Positions 44,286 through 52,707 of a stretch of 64,000 bases of DNA are shown here, in pieces. Each line of letters begins with the position of its first letter. The first letter of the stretch is position 1. The notes under the pieces are model-generated. The model had not been told where the DNA came from. It saw only the letters and a list, made by a program, of their open reading frames with translations, and did no database searches. The translations under genes and the position numbers were made by a program. The stretch covers positions 46,554 through 110,553 of the forward strand of contig NZ_VMLR01000001.1 of the NCBI RefSeq assembly GCF_013276795.1, written 5' to 3'. The DNA comes from Streptococcus sp. 2342. Lineage in GTDB: Bacteria > Bacillota > Bacilli > Lactobacillales > Streptococcaceae.

Positions 44286-44417
44286 CTAGTTTTTCTTTTC
44301 TGTTTTGGCTTTTTTCTCTTTGTCATCAGGGAAAGTAACTTGCTTCAAATCTGGGAGTTTAGCAAACTCTTCAAACATCTTGTCCAAGTCGTCTCGTTTT
44401 GTAAATTTTACAGCCAT
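44286..44417 (-). CDS. 43-residue protein, SPJ_0845-like
   Basis: A short gene reads MAVKFTKRDDLDKMFEEFAK followed by LPDLKQVTFPDDKEKKAKTE and a basic end. It matches, from memory, a tiny streptococcal family called SPJ_0845 in RefSeq. GAGG is correctly placed before the ATG at 44417, and a TATAAT on the minus strand at 44448-44453 would start transcription about 25 bases upstream. It ends directly before the permease gene, suggesting one three-gene unit. Function unknown; it is soluble, helical and charged. Confidence 0.75.
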   Translation of the reverse strand: MAVKFTKRDDLDKMFEEFAKLPDLKQVTFPDDKEKKAKTEKKN

Positions 44418-44501
44418 AGGTGTACCTCGATTCTAAATTCTACCTCTATTATACTATTATTTTGAGGAAAAGGGAGTTTTTTAATTTGTTTTCGATAGTT
44501 G

Positions 44502-44651
44502 ATACTCTTCGAAAATCTTTTCAAACCACGTCAGCTTCGCCTTGCCGTATATATGTGACTGGCTTCGTCAGTCTTATCTACAACCTCAAAACAGTATTTT
44601 GAGCAGCCTGCGGCTAGCTTCCTAGTTTGCTTTTTGATTTTCATTGAGTAT
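44502..44651 (+). repeat. BOX element (copy 2)
   Basis: A 150-base BOX, in the opposite orientation to copies 1 and 3: it opens with ATACTCTTCGAAAATC and closes with TTTTCATTGAGTAT. The CCTCAAAACAGTATTTTGAG hairpin is inside. It lies between divergently transcribed units (the 43-residue gene and tex) and ends 46 bases before the tex ATG. Confidence 0.93.
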
Positions 44652-44681
44652 GAAAAGGATTGGAGCAAGCCTTCCAGCTTG

Positions 44682-44690
44682 TGGTATAAT
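44682..44690 (+). promoter_or_regulatory. tex extended -10 promoter, predicting a leaderless mRNA
   Basis: TGGTATAAT ends at 44690 and the tex ATG begins at 44697, seven bases later, where transcription should start. No ribosome binding site exists between them. Confidence 0.65.
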
Positions 44691-44696
44691 AGATTC

Positions 44697-46826
44697 ATGG
44701 ATAAAAAATATGAAAAAATTTCCCAAGATTTGGGAGTGACGTTAAAGCAAATTGATACTGTTCTAAGTTTGATAGCTGAAGGGGCGACTATTCCCTTTAT
44801 CGCACGTTATCGCAAGGACATGACTGGTAGTCTGGATGAGGTGGCAATTAAGGCCATTATCGACTTGGATAAAAGTCTGACAAATCTCAACGACCGTAAG
44901 GAAGCTGTCTTGGCTAAGATTCAAGAGCAAGGCAAGCTGACCAAGGAGTTGGAAGAAGCTATCTTAGCTGCCGAAAAACTAGCTGATGTAGAAGAACTCT
45001 ATCTTCCATACAAGGAAAAACGTCGAACCAAGGCAACCATTGCCCGTGAAGCCGGACTCTTCCCTCTTGCTCGCTTTATTTTGCAGAATGTAGCTGATTT
45101 AGAAAAAGAGGCTGAAAAGTTTGTCTGTGAAGGATTTGCGACTGGTAAGGAAGCCTTGGCTGGTGCAGTTGATATCTTGGTCGAAGCCTTATCGGAAGAT
45201 GTGACTTTGCGCTCCATGACTTATCAGGAGGTGTTGAGACACTCTAAACTCACTTCCCAAGTCAAGGATGAAAGTCTTGATGAAAAGCAGGTTTTTCAGA
45301 TTTATTATGATTTTTCAGAGACGGTTGGAAATATGCAAGGTTATCGTACCTTAGCCCTCAATCGTGGGGAAAAGCTAGGTATCTTGAAGGTCGGTTTTGA
45401 ACATGCGACGGACCGTATCCTTGCCTTCTTTGCTGCTCGTTTCAAGGTGAAGAATACCTATATTGATGAAGTTGTTCATCAGTCAGTTAAGAAAAAAGTC
45501 TTGCCTGCTATCGAGCGCCGTATTCGGACAGAACTAACTGAAAAGGCAGAAGAAGGAGCTATCCAACTCTTTTCTGACAATCTGCGCAATCTCCTCTTGG
45601 TTGCTCCGTTGAAAGGGCGCGTGGTTCTAGGATTTGACCCTGCCTTTCGTACAGGTGCCAAGCTAGCTGTCGTGGATGCAACAGGAAAAATGCTGACAAC
45701 TCAGGTCATTTATCCTGTCAAACCAGCATCAACTCATCAAATCGAAGAAGCCAAGAAAGATTTGGCAGATTTGATTGGTCAATACGGCGTAGAAATTATT
45801 GCTATCGGAAATGGTACTGCTAGTCGTGAAAGTGAAGCCTTTGTGGCGGAAGTTCTTAAAGATTTTTCTGAAGTCAGCTATGTCATTGTTAACGAAAGTG
45901 GTGCTTCTGTCTATTCTGCCAGCGAACTTGCTCGTCAGGAATTTCCAGACTTGACTGTTGAAAAACGCTCTGCTATTTCTATCGCCCGTCGTTTGCAAGA
46001 TCCCCTTGCTGAATTGGTCAAAATTGATCCCAAGTCAATCGGTGTCGGTCAGTACCAGCACGATGTCAGCCAGAAGAAGTTGTCTGAAAGTCTGGATTTT
46101 GTCGTGGATACGGTTGTTAACCAAGTCGGTGTCAACATCAATACAGCCAGTCCTGCTCTTCTTTCACACGTAGCTGGACTCAATAAAACCATTTCTGAAA
46201 ATATCGTCAAATACCGTGAGGAAGAAGGAAAAATTACTTCGCGCGCCCAAATCAAGAAAGTCCCTCGTCTGGGGGCCAAGGCTTTTGAACAGGCAGCTGG
46301 TTTCCTTCGAATACCAGAAAGTAGCAATATCCTTGATAATACAGGAGTACACCCAGAAAATTACGCTGCTGTTAAGGAGCTCTTCAAACGATTGGATATC
46401 ACGGACCTGAATGAAGAAGCCCAAAGTAAACTCAAGTCGCTTTCAGTCAAGGAAATGGCGCAAGAGCTAGACCTTGGTCCAGAAACCCTTAAAGATATCA
46501 TTGCTGACCTTCTCAAACCAGGTCGAGATTTCCGTGATTCCTTTGATGCTCCAGTTCTCCGCCAAGATGTCCTAGATATCAAAGACTTAGTGGTTGGTCA
46601 GAAGCTAGAAGGAGTGGTGCGTAATGTAGTTGACTTTGGTGCCTTTGTTGACATTGGGATTCATGAGGACGGTTTGATCCATATTTCCCACATGAGTCGC
46701 AAGTTTATAAAACACCCTAGCCAAGTGGTATCCGTTGGTGATTTGGTAACGGTTTGGGTTAAGAAAATCGATACTGAACGTGAAAAAGTCAATCTGTCGC
46801 TTCTAGCTCCAAATGAAACTGACTGA
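44697..46826 (+). CDS. tex: Tex, RNA-binding transcription accessory protein
   Basis: This 709-residue Tex protein has an N-terminal helical region ([22 protein letters not shown]). The sequence [17 protein letters not shown] near residue 27 is the classic opening. A YqgF-like nuclease fold follows ([19 protein letters not shown] near 325), then helix-hairpin-helix motifs ([19 protein letters not shown]). A C-terminal S1 domain comes last ([26 protein letters not shown], near 640; [17 protein letters not shown] core). Tex binds nucleic acid and affects transcription and toxin expression in several bacteria. The ATG at 44697 is preferred; the frame extends into the BOX only by chance. Confidence 0.96.
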   Translation: MDKKYEKISQDLGVTLKQIDTVLSLIAEGATIPFIARYRKDMTGSLDEVAIKAIIDLDKSLTNLNDRKEAVLAKIQEQGKLTKELEEAILAAEKLADVEELYLPYKEKRRTKATIAREAGLFPLARFILQNVADLEKEAEKFVCEGFATGKEALAGAVDILVEALSEDVTLRSMTYQEVLRHSKLTSQVKDESLDEKQVFQIYYDFSETVGNMQGYRTLALNRGEKLGILKVGFEHATDRILAFFAARFKVKNTYIDEVVHQSVKKKVLPAIERRIRTELTEKAEEGAIQLFSDNLRNLLLVAPLKGRVVLGFDPAFRTGAKLAVVDATGKMLTTQVIYPVKPASTHQIEEAKKDLADLIGQYGVEIIAIGNGTASRESEAFVAEVLKDFSEVSYVIVNESGASVYSASELARQEFPDLTVEKRSAISIARRLQDPLAELVKIDPKSIGVGQYQHDVSQKKLSESLDFVVDTVVNQVGVNINTASPALLSHVAGLNKTISENIVKYREEEGKITSRAQIKKVPRLGAKAFEQAAGFLRIPESSNILDNTGVHPENYAAVKELFKRLDITDLNEEAQSKLKSLSVKEMAQELDLGPETLKDIIADLLKPGRDFRDSFDAPVLRQDVLDIKDLVVGQKLEGVVRNVVDFGAFVDIGIHEDGLIHISHMSRKFIKHPSQVVSVGDLVTVWVKKIDTEREKVNLSLLAPNETD

Positions 46827-47262
46827 TTACGTCAAGCAGGTTTCACTAGAAGACTTCGGCAGACCTTTTATCCATCAAGCTCAGTGGAATTCTCGTCTAC
46901 GTTCGACAGGTGGGCGATTTTTCCCAAAAGATGGGCATTTGGATTTTAATCCCAAGGTTTATCAGGAACTGGGTTTAGACGTTTTTAGGAAAATTGTCCG
47001 ACATGAACTCTGTCATTATCACCTCTATTTTCAAGGGAAGGGCTATCAACACAAGAATCGGGATTTTAAGGAACTGTTGAAAGCAGTGGATGGATTACGC
47101 TTTGTACCAACCTTGCCAAATAGCAACTCCAAACCAATTAAGCTCTATCGTTGTCAATCCTGCCAGCAAAGTTATCAGCGCAAGCGAAAGATTGATACCA
47201 AACGCTATCGCTGTGGACTTTGTCGAGGTAAATTGCTACTAATAAATCAGCCTGAGGACTGA
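46813..47262 (+). CDS. sprT: SprT-like zinc protein
   Basis: This 149-residue protein is an SprT-like metalloprotease-fold protein. The zinc motif [14 protein letters not shown] lies near residue 62 with a downstream [13 protein letters not shown], and a C-terminal zinc ribbon has [10 protein letters not shown] and [10 protein letters not shown]. Relatives include eukaryotic Spartan, which degrades DNA-protein crosslinks; the bacterial role is unproven. It overlaps the 3' end of tex by 14 bases, a common arrangement in streptococci, so both are made from one message. Confidence 0.9.
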   Translation: MKLTDYVKQVSLEDFGRPFIHQAQWNSRLRSTGGRFFPKDGHLDFNPKVYQELGLDVFRKIVRHELCHYHLYFQGKGYQHKNRDFKELLKAVDGLRFVPTLPNSNSKPIKLYRCQSCQQSYQRKRKIDTKRYRCGLCRGKLLLINQPED

Positions 47263-47319
47263 TGAAAGCCGAGCCTACCCATGATATACTATGTCTAACC
47301 TAGCAGAAAGAGGAAAATC

Positions 47320-47592
47320 ATGAACAGTAAATTTTATAAAATGAGACGAAATCGCATGATTTCAGGAGTTTTGGCAGGTCTGTCAGACAAGTGGAACTTT
47401 GATGTAACCCTTGTACGTTTTCTGTTTGCCATTTTTACAGTTGCAAACTTTGGACTTGGCGTGATTATCTATATCATCCTAGCTTCTGTCATGCCTACTA
47501 AGGAAGAAATTGAAGCAGAAATGTATGGAACAGGCCCACGCAAACGCAAAGAAGCTCAAGCCATTGAAGAAAATGATGGATGGTTTTGGTGA
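47320..47592 (+). CDS. PspC-domain protein
   Basis: This 90-residue protein has a PspC domain: FYKMRRNRMISGVLAGLSDKWNFD near the N-terminus, then a membrane helix (FLFAIFTVANFGLGVIIYIILASVM), and a charged tail. In E. coli PspC is a membrane part of the phage-shock response; in Gram-positive bacteria such single-domain proteins are associated with envelope stress. AGAGGAAAATC precedes the ATG. It is the last gene before a strong terminator. Confidence 0.9.
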   Translation: MNSKFYKMRRNRMISGVLAGLSDKWNFDVTLVRFLFAIFTVANFGLGVIIYIILASVMPTKEEIEAEMYGTGPRKRKEAQAIEENDGWFW

Positions 47593-47618
47593 GGTTTTAC
47601 AGAAGATTTGGAATAAGC

Positions 47619-47666
47619 AAAAAGCTTTAAATCAATAGTCTAAACTGCTTGATTTAAAGCTTTTTT
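47619..47666. terminator. Strong bidirectional terminator
   Basis: AAAAGCTTTAAATCAA (47620-47635) and TTGATTTAAAGCTTTT (47649-47664) form a perfect 16-base stem flanked by A and T runs, between converging genes. Confidence 0.85.
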
Positions 47667-47734
47667 ACTTTTAATAATATTTCGCCAGCTTCATCTACAA
47701 ACTAAAAGCATGTTTTTGAACTCATGTTTCTAAT

Positions 47735-47935
47735 CTATTTTTGTTGCTGAGACAATACATTTTTTGAAAAATGGTGGATGCTGATAACAACTGATAGCCA
47801 GCAAATAGCATAAGCAGTAGCTGTAAATTCTGTACCGATAAAGTATGTTTTTTCAACTAAGAACTGACCGATGAATGGAGAGAGGAGAGAGAGGAGATAG
47901 AGAAGTCCGATGAGTATATGTTCTTTATGTTTCAT
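47735..47935 (-). CDS. Small two-helix membrane protein
   Basis: This 66-residue hydrophobic protein begins MKHKEHILIGLLYLLSLLSP. It has two likely membrane segments (ILIGLLYLLSLLSPFIGQFL and ATAYAICWLSVVISIHHF) and the tail SKNVLSQQQK. GGAAAGAAGGGGCG before the ATG on the minus strand serves as ribosome site. No family is recognised. It lies between tex-sprT-pspC and the BceAB-like exporter, facing away from the latter. Confidence 0.6.
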   Translation of the reverse strand: MKHKEHILIGLLYLLSLLSPFIGQFLVEKTYFIGTEFTATAYAICWLSVVISIHHFSKNVLSQQQK

Positions 47936-48131
47936 TAAAGCGCCCCTTCTTTCCTTATAGGTTGAACAACTTGCAAGTGTTAAATTTAATGGTATGTTAT
48001 CTAGGTAAGCTTACTCAAATGTTAGTTCCCGCTTCCTCCTTTCCAAAGTAAGCCTTTTCACACTTATATTTTACAATTTTAAAAATAGGAAATCAAATCA
48101 TTTTCTAAGTAATTTTGCCTACATTTCCCCC
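47936..48131. other. Intergenic region between divergent units
   Basis: Holds the start region of the small membrane gene on the left and leads into the BceR-type box on the right. No gene is seen. Confidence 0.5.
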
Positions 48132-48213
48132 AATCTTACAAAAATGTAAGATTAAAGTCTCTTTTGTAAGGTTATGTTATGGCAAGCGGTCTTTTTTTGA
48201 TGTAAACTATACT
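48132..48213 (+). promoter_or_regulatory. BceR-type operator and promoter of the ABC exporter
   Basis: AATCTTACA-AAAA-TGTAAGATT (48132-48153) is a perfect 9-base inverted repeat that contains TTACA-N4-TGTAA, the site described for BceR-like response regulators of Bacillus. A further TGTAAG half-site is at 48165-48170. The likely -10 is TATACT at 48208-48213 and there is no good -35, as expected where an activator is needed. Confidence 0.75.
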
Positions 48214-48237
48214 CATAAAGAACAAAGGAGTAACATC

Positions 48238-48348
48238 ATGAAACAAATCTTACATAAGAAAACAAGAAAACCAAGCCACAAAGATATCGAGCGCGTTCAG
48301 CTAGGATGCGCTATGATGCAAGCGACATTTCATTTGATGGGATATTAA
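48238..48348 (+). CDS. 36-residue peptide before the ABC exporter
   Basis: ATG at 48238 after AAAGGAG encodes MKQILHKKTRKPSHKDIERV and 16 further residues ending LMGY. It starts about 25 bases after the predicted -10 and ends 14 bases before the ABC ATPase ATG. The first half is very basic, the second holds CAMMQATFHLMGY. It could be a leader peptide, a small regulator of the exporter, or a secreted peptide lacking a signal. No family recognised. Confidence 0.6.
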   Translation: MKQILHKKTRKPSHKDIERVQLGCAMMQATFHLMGY

Positions 48349-48362
48349 GAAAGGAGATTCTC

Positions 48363-49121
48363 ATGACACTTTTAGATGTAAAACACGTTCAAAAAATTTA
48401 CAAAACTCGTTTTCAGGGCAACCAAGTAGAGGCCCTCAAGGATATTCACTTTACCGTCGAAAAGGGTGACTACGTTGCCATCATGGGTGAGTCCGGTTCT
48501 GGTAAATCCACTCTTCTCAATATCCTAGCTATGCTGGATAAACCAAGTCGTGGACAAGTTTACCTGAATGGAACAGACACCGCAACCATTAAAAATTCAC
48601 AGGCTTCTAGCTTCCGTCGTGAAAAGCTGGGATTTGTCTTCCAAGACTTTAATTTGTTAGATACTCTCTCTGTAAAAGATAATATCTTGCTTCCCCTTGT
48701 CTTGTCAAGAAGACCCATTACGGAGATGATGAAGAAATTGGTGGTGACAGCTGAGAATCTAGGTATCAACCAATTGCAAGAGAAGTACCCTTACGAGATT
48801 TCAGGTGGGCAAAAACAGCGTGTAGCAGTAGCACGCGCCATCATCACTGAACCTGAAATTCTCCTTGCGGACGAGCCAACAGGAGCCCTTGATTCCAAGT
48901 CATCTGCAGCCTTACTTGATGTTTTTGATGAAATCAATGAGCGCGGCCAAACTATTCTCATGGTAACCCACTCCACAGCAGCAGCTAGCAGAGCTAAACG
49001 TGTACTCTTTATCAAAGACGGCATTCTTTACAACCAAATCTACCGTGGAGAGAAGACAGAACGTCAGATGTTCCAAGAAATCTCTGATACCTTGACTGTC
49101 ATGGCAAGCGAGGTGAATTAG
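48363..49121 (+). CDS. BceA-type ABC transporter ATPase
   Basis: This 252-residue ABC ATPase of the MacB/BceA class has a Walker [13 protein letters not shown] near residue 40, the Q-loop [14 protein letters not shown], the signature [13 protein letters not shown], and Walker [14 protein letters not shown]. The D-loop and H-loop (MVTHS) are intact. With the large FtsX-like permease encoded one base after its stop, it forms a peptide-antibiotic detoxification module. AAAGGAG precedes the ATG at 48363. From memory the pneumococcal counterpart contributes to bacitracin and related peptide resistance. Confidence 0.93.
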   Translation: MTLLDVKHVQKIYKTRFQGNQVEALKDIHFTVEKGDYVAIMGESGSGKSTLLNILAMLDKPSRGQVYLNGTDTATIKNSQASSFRREKLGFVFQDFNLLDTLSVKDNILLPLVLSRRPITEMMKKLVVTAENLGINQLQEKYPYEISGGQKQRVAVARAIITEPEILLADEPTGALDSKSSAALLDVFDEINERGQTILMVTHSTAAASRAKRVLFIKDGILYNQIYRGEKTERQMFQEISDTLTVMASEVN

Positions 49122-49122
49122 T

Positions 49123-51111
49123 ATGTTTCGATTAACCAATAAGTTAGCGGTATCGAACTTGATTAAAAACCGCAAACTCTATTATCCTTTTGCGCTGGCT
49201 GTTCTCTTGGCAGTCACTGTCACCTATCTCTTTTACTCTCTAACTTTCAATCCCAAGATTGCTGAAATCCGTGGAGGAACAACCATTCAGGCTACACTTG
49301 GATTTGGTATGTTTGTCGTCACCCTTGCGTCAGCCATTATCGTCCTCTATGCCAATAGTTTTGTCATGAAGAACCGTTCCAAGGAACTGGGAATTTATGG
49401 CATGTTGGGCTTGGAGAAGCGTCATCTTATCAGTATGACCTTTAAGGAGTTAGTGCTATTTGGGATTCTAACTGTTGGAGCGGGTATCGGTATTGGAGCC
49501 TTGTTTGACAAGTTAATTTTCGCTTTCCTGCTCAAACTGATGAAATTGAAGGTTGAGCTGGTCGCTACCTTCCAAATGAATGTTGTCATTGCAGTACTTG
49601 TTGTCTTTGGATTGATTTTCCTAGGCCTCATGTTCCTGAATGCCCTTCGAATCGCCCGTATGAATGCCCTCCAGCTCTCTCGTGAGAAAGCAAGTGGAGA
49701 GAAAAAAGGTCGTTTCCTTCCTCTCCAAACTATTCTTGGTTCGATTAGTTTAGGGATTGGCTATTATCTTGCCCTTACAGTAAAAGATCCCCTTACAGCC
49801 TTAACCACCTTCTTCTTAGCTGTTTTGCTGGTTATCTTTGGTACCTATCTCTTGTTTAATGCAGGAATTACCGTTTTCCTTCAAATCTTAAAGAAAAACA
49901 AGAAATACTATTACCAACCAAATAATCTTATCTCTGTTTCCAACTTGATTTTCCGTATGAAGAAAAATGCGGTTGGACTAGCAACTATCGCTATTTTATC
50001 AACAATGGTTTTGGTAACCATGTCAGCAGCGACAAGCATTTTCAATTCCGCAGAAAGCTTTAAAAAAGTTCTAAATCCTCATGATTTTGGAGTTTCAGGG
50101 CAAAATGTTGAAAAAGAAGACTTGAACAAACTCTTGAGCCAGTTTGCAAGTGACAAAGGTTATAAGATTAAAGAAAAAGAAGTGTTTCGTTACACTTACT
50201 TCGGTGTTGCGAACCAAGAAGGAAATAAGTTAACCCTTTTTGAAAAAGGACAAAATCGTGTCCAACCCACAACAGTTTTCATGGTATTTGACCAAAAAGA
50301 TTATGAAAATATGACTGGTCAAAAACTGTCTCTATCAGGAAATGAGGTCGGACTCTTTGCCAAGAATGAGGGAGTTAAAGAACAGAAAACTCTAATTCTG
50401 AATGATCATCAATTTTCTGTCAAAGAAGAATTTAATAAAGATTTCATTGTGAACCACGTTCCAAATCAGTTTAATATTTTGACTGCTGATTACAATTATC
50501 TTGTTGTACCTGATTTACAAGCCTTTTTGGATCAATTCCCAGATTCGGCTATCTATAATCAGTTTTACGGTGGTATGAATGTAAATGCCAGTGAAGAAGA
50601 ACAACTCAAGGTCGCTGACGAGTATGATAAATACCTCGATCAATTTAATGCTCAATTAAACACGGAAGGTAGCTATGTTTATGGTAGTAATTTATCAGAT
50701 GCTAGTACTCAGATGAGTGCCCTCTTTGGTGGTGTCTTCTTTATCGGTATTTTCCTATCCATTATCTTTATGGTCGGAACTGTTCTGGTCATCTACTACA
50801 AACAAATTTCTGAAGGCTACGAAGACCGTGAACGCTTTATTATCTTGCAGAAAGTTGGTTTAGATCAAAAGCAAATCAAGCAAACCATCAACAAACAGGT
50901 TTTAACTGTTTTCTTCCTTCCTTTGCTCTTTGCCTTCATACATCTAGCCTTTGCCTACCATATGCTTAGTCTGATTTTAAAAGTGATTGGTGTAATAGAT
51001 ACGACTATGATGTTGATTGTGACCTTGTCTATCTGCGCTATCTTCCTCATCGCCTATGTCTTGATTTTCATGATTACTTCAAGAAGCTATCGCAAGATTG
51101 TGCAAATGTAA
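49123..51111 (+). CDS. BceB-type FtsX-like ABC permease
   Basis: This 662-residue permease has the BceB layout of ten membrane helices. One helix is near residue 20, a group of three lies around 55-170, and further helices lie around 200-300. A large extracellular domain of about 210 residues (about 310-520) follows, and a final FtsX group of three helices starts near 540 (FGGVFFIGIFLSIIFMVGTVLVIYY). The big external domain between helices 7 and 8 is the hallmark of peptide-sensing BceAB exporters. No BceRS kinase/regulator pair is adjacent, so the controlling system must lie elsewhere. Confidence 0.92.
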   Translation: MFRLTNKLAVSNLIKNRKLYYPFALAVLLAVTVTYLFYSLTFNPKIAEIRGGTTIQATLGFGMFVVTLASAIIVLYANSFVMKNRSKELGIYGMLGLEKRHLISMTFKELVLFGILTVGAGIGIGALFDKLIFAFLLKLMKLKVELVATFQMNVVIAVLVVFGLIFLGLMFLNALRIARMNALQLSREKASGEKKGRFLPLQTILGSISLGIGYYLALTVKDPLTALTTFFLAVLLVIFGTYLLFNAGITVFLQILKKNKKYYYQPNNLISVSNLIFRMKKNAVGLATIAILSTMVLVTMSAATSIFNSAESFKKVLNPHDFGVSGQNVEKEDLNKLLSQFASDKGYKIKEKEVFRYTYFGVANQEGNKLTLFEKGQNRVQPTTVFMVFDQKDYENMTGQKLSLSGNEVGLFAKNEGVKEQKTLILNDHQFSVKEEFNKDFIVNHVPNQFNILTADYNYLVVPDLQAFLDQFPDSAIYNQFYGGMNVNASEEEQLKVADEYDKYLDQFNAQLNTEGSYVYGSNLSDASTQMSALFGGVFFIGIFLSIIFMVGTVLVIYYKQISEGYEDRERFIILQKVGLDQKQIKQTINKQVLTVFFLPLLFAFIHLAFAYHMLSLILKVIGVIDTTMMLIVTLSICAIFLIAYVLIFMITSRSYRKIVQM

Positions 51112-51116
51112 AAAAG

Positions 51117-51147
51117 ATACCTCGACTTCAAAATCGAGGTATTTCTT
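51117..51147 (+). terminator. Terminator after the BceB-like gene
   Basis: ATACCTCGA (51117-51125) and TCGAGGTAT (51134-51142) form a perfect 9-base stem, followed by TTCTTG. Confidence 0.75.
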
Positions 51148-51154
51148 GTATTTT

Positions 51155-51304
51155 ATACTCAATGAAAATCAAAAAGCAAACTAGGAAGCTAGCCGCAGGT
51201 TGCTCAAAACACTGTTTTGAGGTTGCAGATAGAACTGACGAAGTCAGTAACATATCTACGGCAAGGCGAAGCTGACGTGGTTTGAAGAGATTTTCGAAAA
51301 GTAT
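51155..51304 (-). repeat. BOX element (copy 3)
   Basis: A 150-base BOX in the same orientation as copy 1: it opens with ATACTCAATGAAAATCAAAA and closes with GATTTTCGAAAAGTAT. Its last base is the first base of the complement of the stop codon of the VIT-family gene at 51304, so the element abuts that gene exactly. Confidence 0.93.
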
Positions 51305-51999
51305 TAAATGCTGAAAAGTTGTCCGAGCAAGAAGGTAACTCCCATAGTCAAGAGACCAATAGTGAGGTTTCGAATCATAGCTGTTTTGGTTGGGGCTTTT
51401 CCAAGTTTGGCACTAGTGTAACCAGTGAGAAGAAGGGCCACACCGACGATAAGGACAGTAGCAGGGATGCGGTATTCACTTGGGAAAATGGTAATTGAAA
51501 GCATTGGTGGTAAGCTACCAAGGAAAAAAGAAATAAAGCTAGAGATAGCAGCATGCCAAGGATTGGTAAATTCTTCATACTCAATCCCATATTTTTCCTC
51601 TACCAAAGCCTTGAGCGGATTATTTAAAAAGGCTTTGTTGGTGAGAAGTTGGGCTGATGTTTCACACTCATCATTTTGGATATAAGCAGCATAGAGGGAC
51701 TTTTTGGCTAACTCTATATCTTGGTCTAGCAAGAGTTGCTCACGCGCAACGGCCGCTTCCTCAGTATCTTTTTGAGTTGAAACGGACACATATTCTCCAC
51801 CAGCCATTGAAAAGGCACCAGCTAAGATAGCCGCAAAACCTGATAAAAAGATAATCCAGATATTGCTCGTAGCACTAGCAACCCCAATAACCACACCAGC
51901 AATGGAAATAATTCCATCGTTGGCACCAAGAACACCTGCACGCAGGATATTTAAACGCCCTGCAAAGTTTGAATCAATTTCGTGATTTGTTTCTGACAT
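51304..51999 (-). CDS. VIT1/CCC1-family iron/manganese transporter
   Basis: This 231-residue membrane protein belongs to the VIT1/CCC1 family, which moves Fe2+ or Mn2+. NILRAGVLGANDGIISIAGVVIG near residue 18 is the conserved first helix, followed by GAFSMAGGEYVSVSTQKDTE; the helices at the C-terminus are TVLIVGVALLLTGYTSA and MTVGV-like repeats. A charged middle domain of about 70 residues (EEAAVAREQLLLDQDIELAKK) binds metal in relatives. I set the start at the ATG at 51999, after AAAAAGGAGATTAGT; an upstream extension lacks a ribosome site. The gene end is touched by BOX copy 3. Confidence 0.9.
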   Translation of the reverse strand: MSETNHEIDSNFAGRLNILRAGVLGANDGIISIAGVVIGVASATSNIWIIFLSGFAAILAGAFSMAGGEYVSVSTQKDTEEAAVAREQLLLDQDIELAKKSLYAAYIQNDECETSAQLLTNKAFLNNPLKALVEEKYGIEYEEFTNPWHAAISSFISFFLGSLPPMLSITIFPSEYRIPATVLIVGVALLLTGYTSAKLGKAPTKTAMIRNLTIGLLTMGVTFLLGQLFSI

Positions 52000-52281
52000 A
52001 CTAATCTCCTTTTTATCCAGTATAAAGGAAAAATATAGGGAAATCAATCTTTTAAAAGTATCTGAAAAAAGTTGCACGATTTTAATGATATAAAAATGTC
52101 GACATCTTCTCTGATAGATCAAACACCGAAGGTAAAGAGTATAGAATAGCATAAAAAATTTTAAATTAAATACGATAAACATTTTGTTCACTTTATAATC
52201 GTTTGCAAGAGAATAATTAGTATTAAATCAAATAAAATCCAAATATTTTACGAACTTTTTTATATTTTTTTCGTAAAAGGC
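52000..52281. other. Intergenic, VIT promoter side
   Basis: Carries a TATACT on the minus strand about 20 bases before the VIT gene (TTTATACTGG). No other gene or repeat is seen before the structured transcript on the + strand. Confidence 0.5.
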
Positions 52282-52310
52282 TTTACAAGTTCTTGGAAAC
52301 ATGATATAGT
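52282..52310 (+). promoter_or_regulatory. Promoter of the structured leader RNA
   Basis: TTTACA (52282-52287), a 17-base spacer and TATAGT (52305-52310). The start of transcription is expected near 52317. Confidence 0.75.
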
Positions 52311-52316
52311 AATAAA

Positions 52317-52645
52317 GCTTAGAAAATGAGATGATGTTTTCTAGCAAATATAAACCCGAGTAAAAAATGCCTACGGACAGGCAGGGTTGAATGCCGAAGC
52401 GTGGTTGAAAAACCACATTATTGATAGGGTTAAAAGCCTACTTTTATAAGTTGATGTTAGGACACGTGTCCTAATTCATAAATTTTTAGTGTGGTGAAAG
52501 CACACGTCATCTTGTGAAACGATCAATAAAGTACGTAATATTTGCTACTAGAGAGTTAGGAAACATCGGGAACAGACATACTCAACAGAAACAAACATAA
52601 AAACGTCAGAAGATTGCAGAGCAGGTGAAATCCTGCTCTTTTTTC
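52317..52645 (+). ncRNA. Structured RNA, about 330 bases, before speA
   Basis: This stretch has its own promoter and ends in a terminator: AGAGCAGG and CCTGCTCT (about 52617-52639), then TTTTTT. Internal hairpins include GCCT-ACGGAC-AGGC near 52371, GTGGTTGAAAAACCAC near 52402-52417, the palindrome TTAGGACACGTGTCCTAA near 52457-52474 and GTGTGGTGAAAGCACAC near 52491-52507. There is no reading frame of note. It does not match tmRNA, RNase P RNA, 4.5S RNA or the common riboswitch consensuses I know. The speA start is 63 bases after the terminator and I see no other promoter, so this may be a regulatory leader for the polyamine operon. Confidence 0.7.
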
Positions 52646-52707
52646 ATGAGTCAACCTTTAGTTCCTTAGTTTTCATAAGGTCCTAAAAATATTGAAAGGA
52701 GTATGTC

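Noticed and set aside
42550..44465. Plus-strand frames opposite the TIGR03943 and permease genes
   Set aside because: The minus-strand genes show clear family motifs and are overlapping in operon style; the plus frames are shadows.
46049..46582. Minus-strand frames inside tex
   Set aside because: Tex is a continuous, well-conserved gene; the opposite frames are overlapping shadows without start signals.
52317..52645. tmRNA, RNase P RNA, 6S RNA or a lysine riboswitch
   Set aside because: The hallmark sequences I know for these (for example the tRNA-like tmRNA end, the RNase P GAGGAAAGTC core, the lysine-box conserved segments) are absent; a CCGAAG word alone is not enough.
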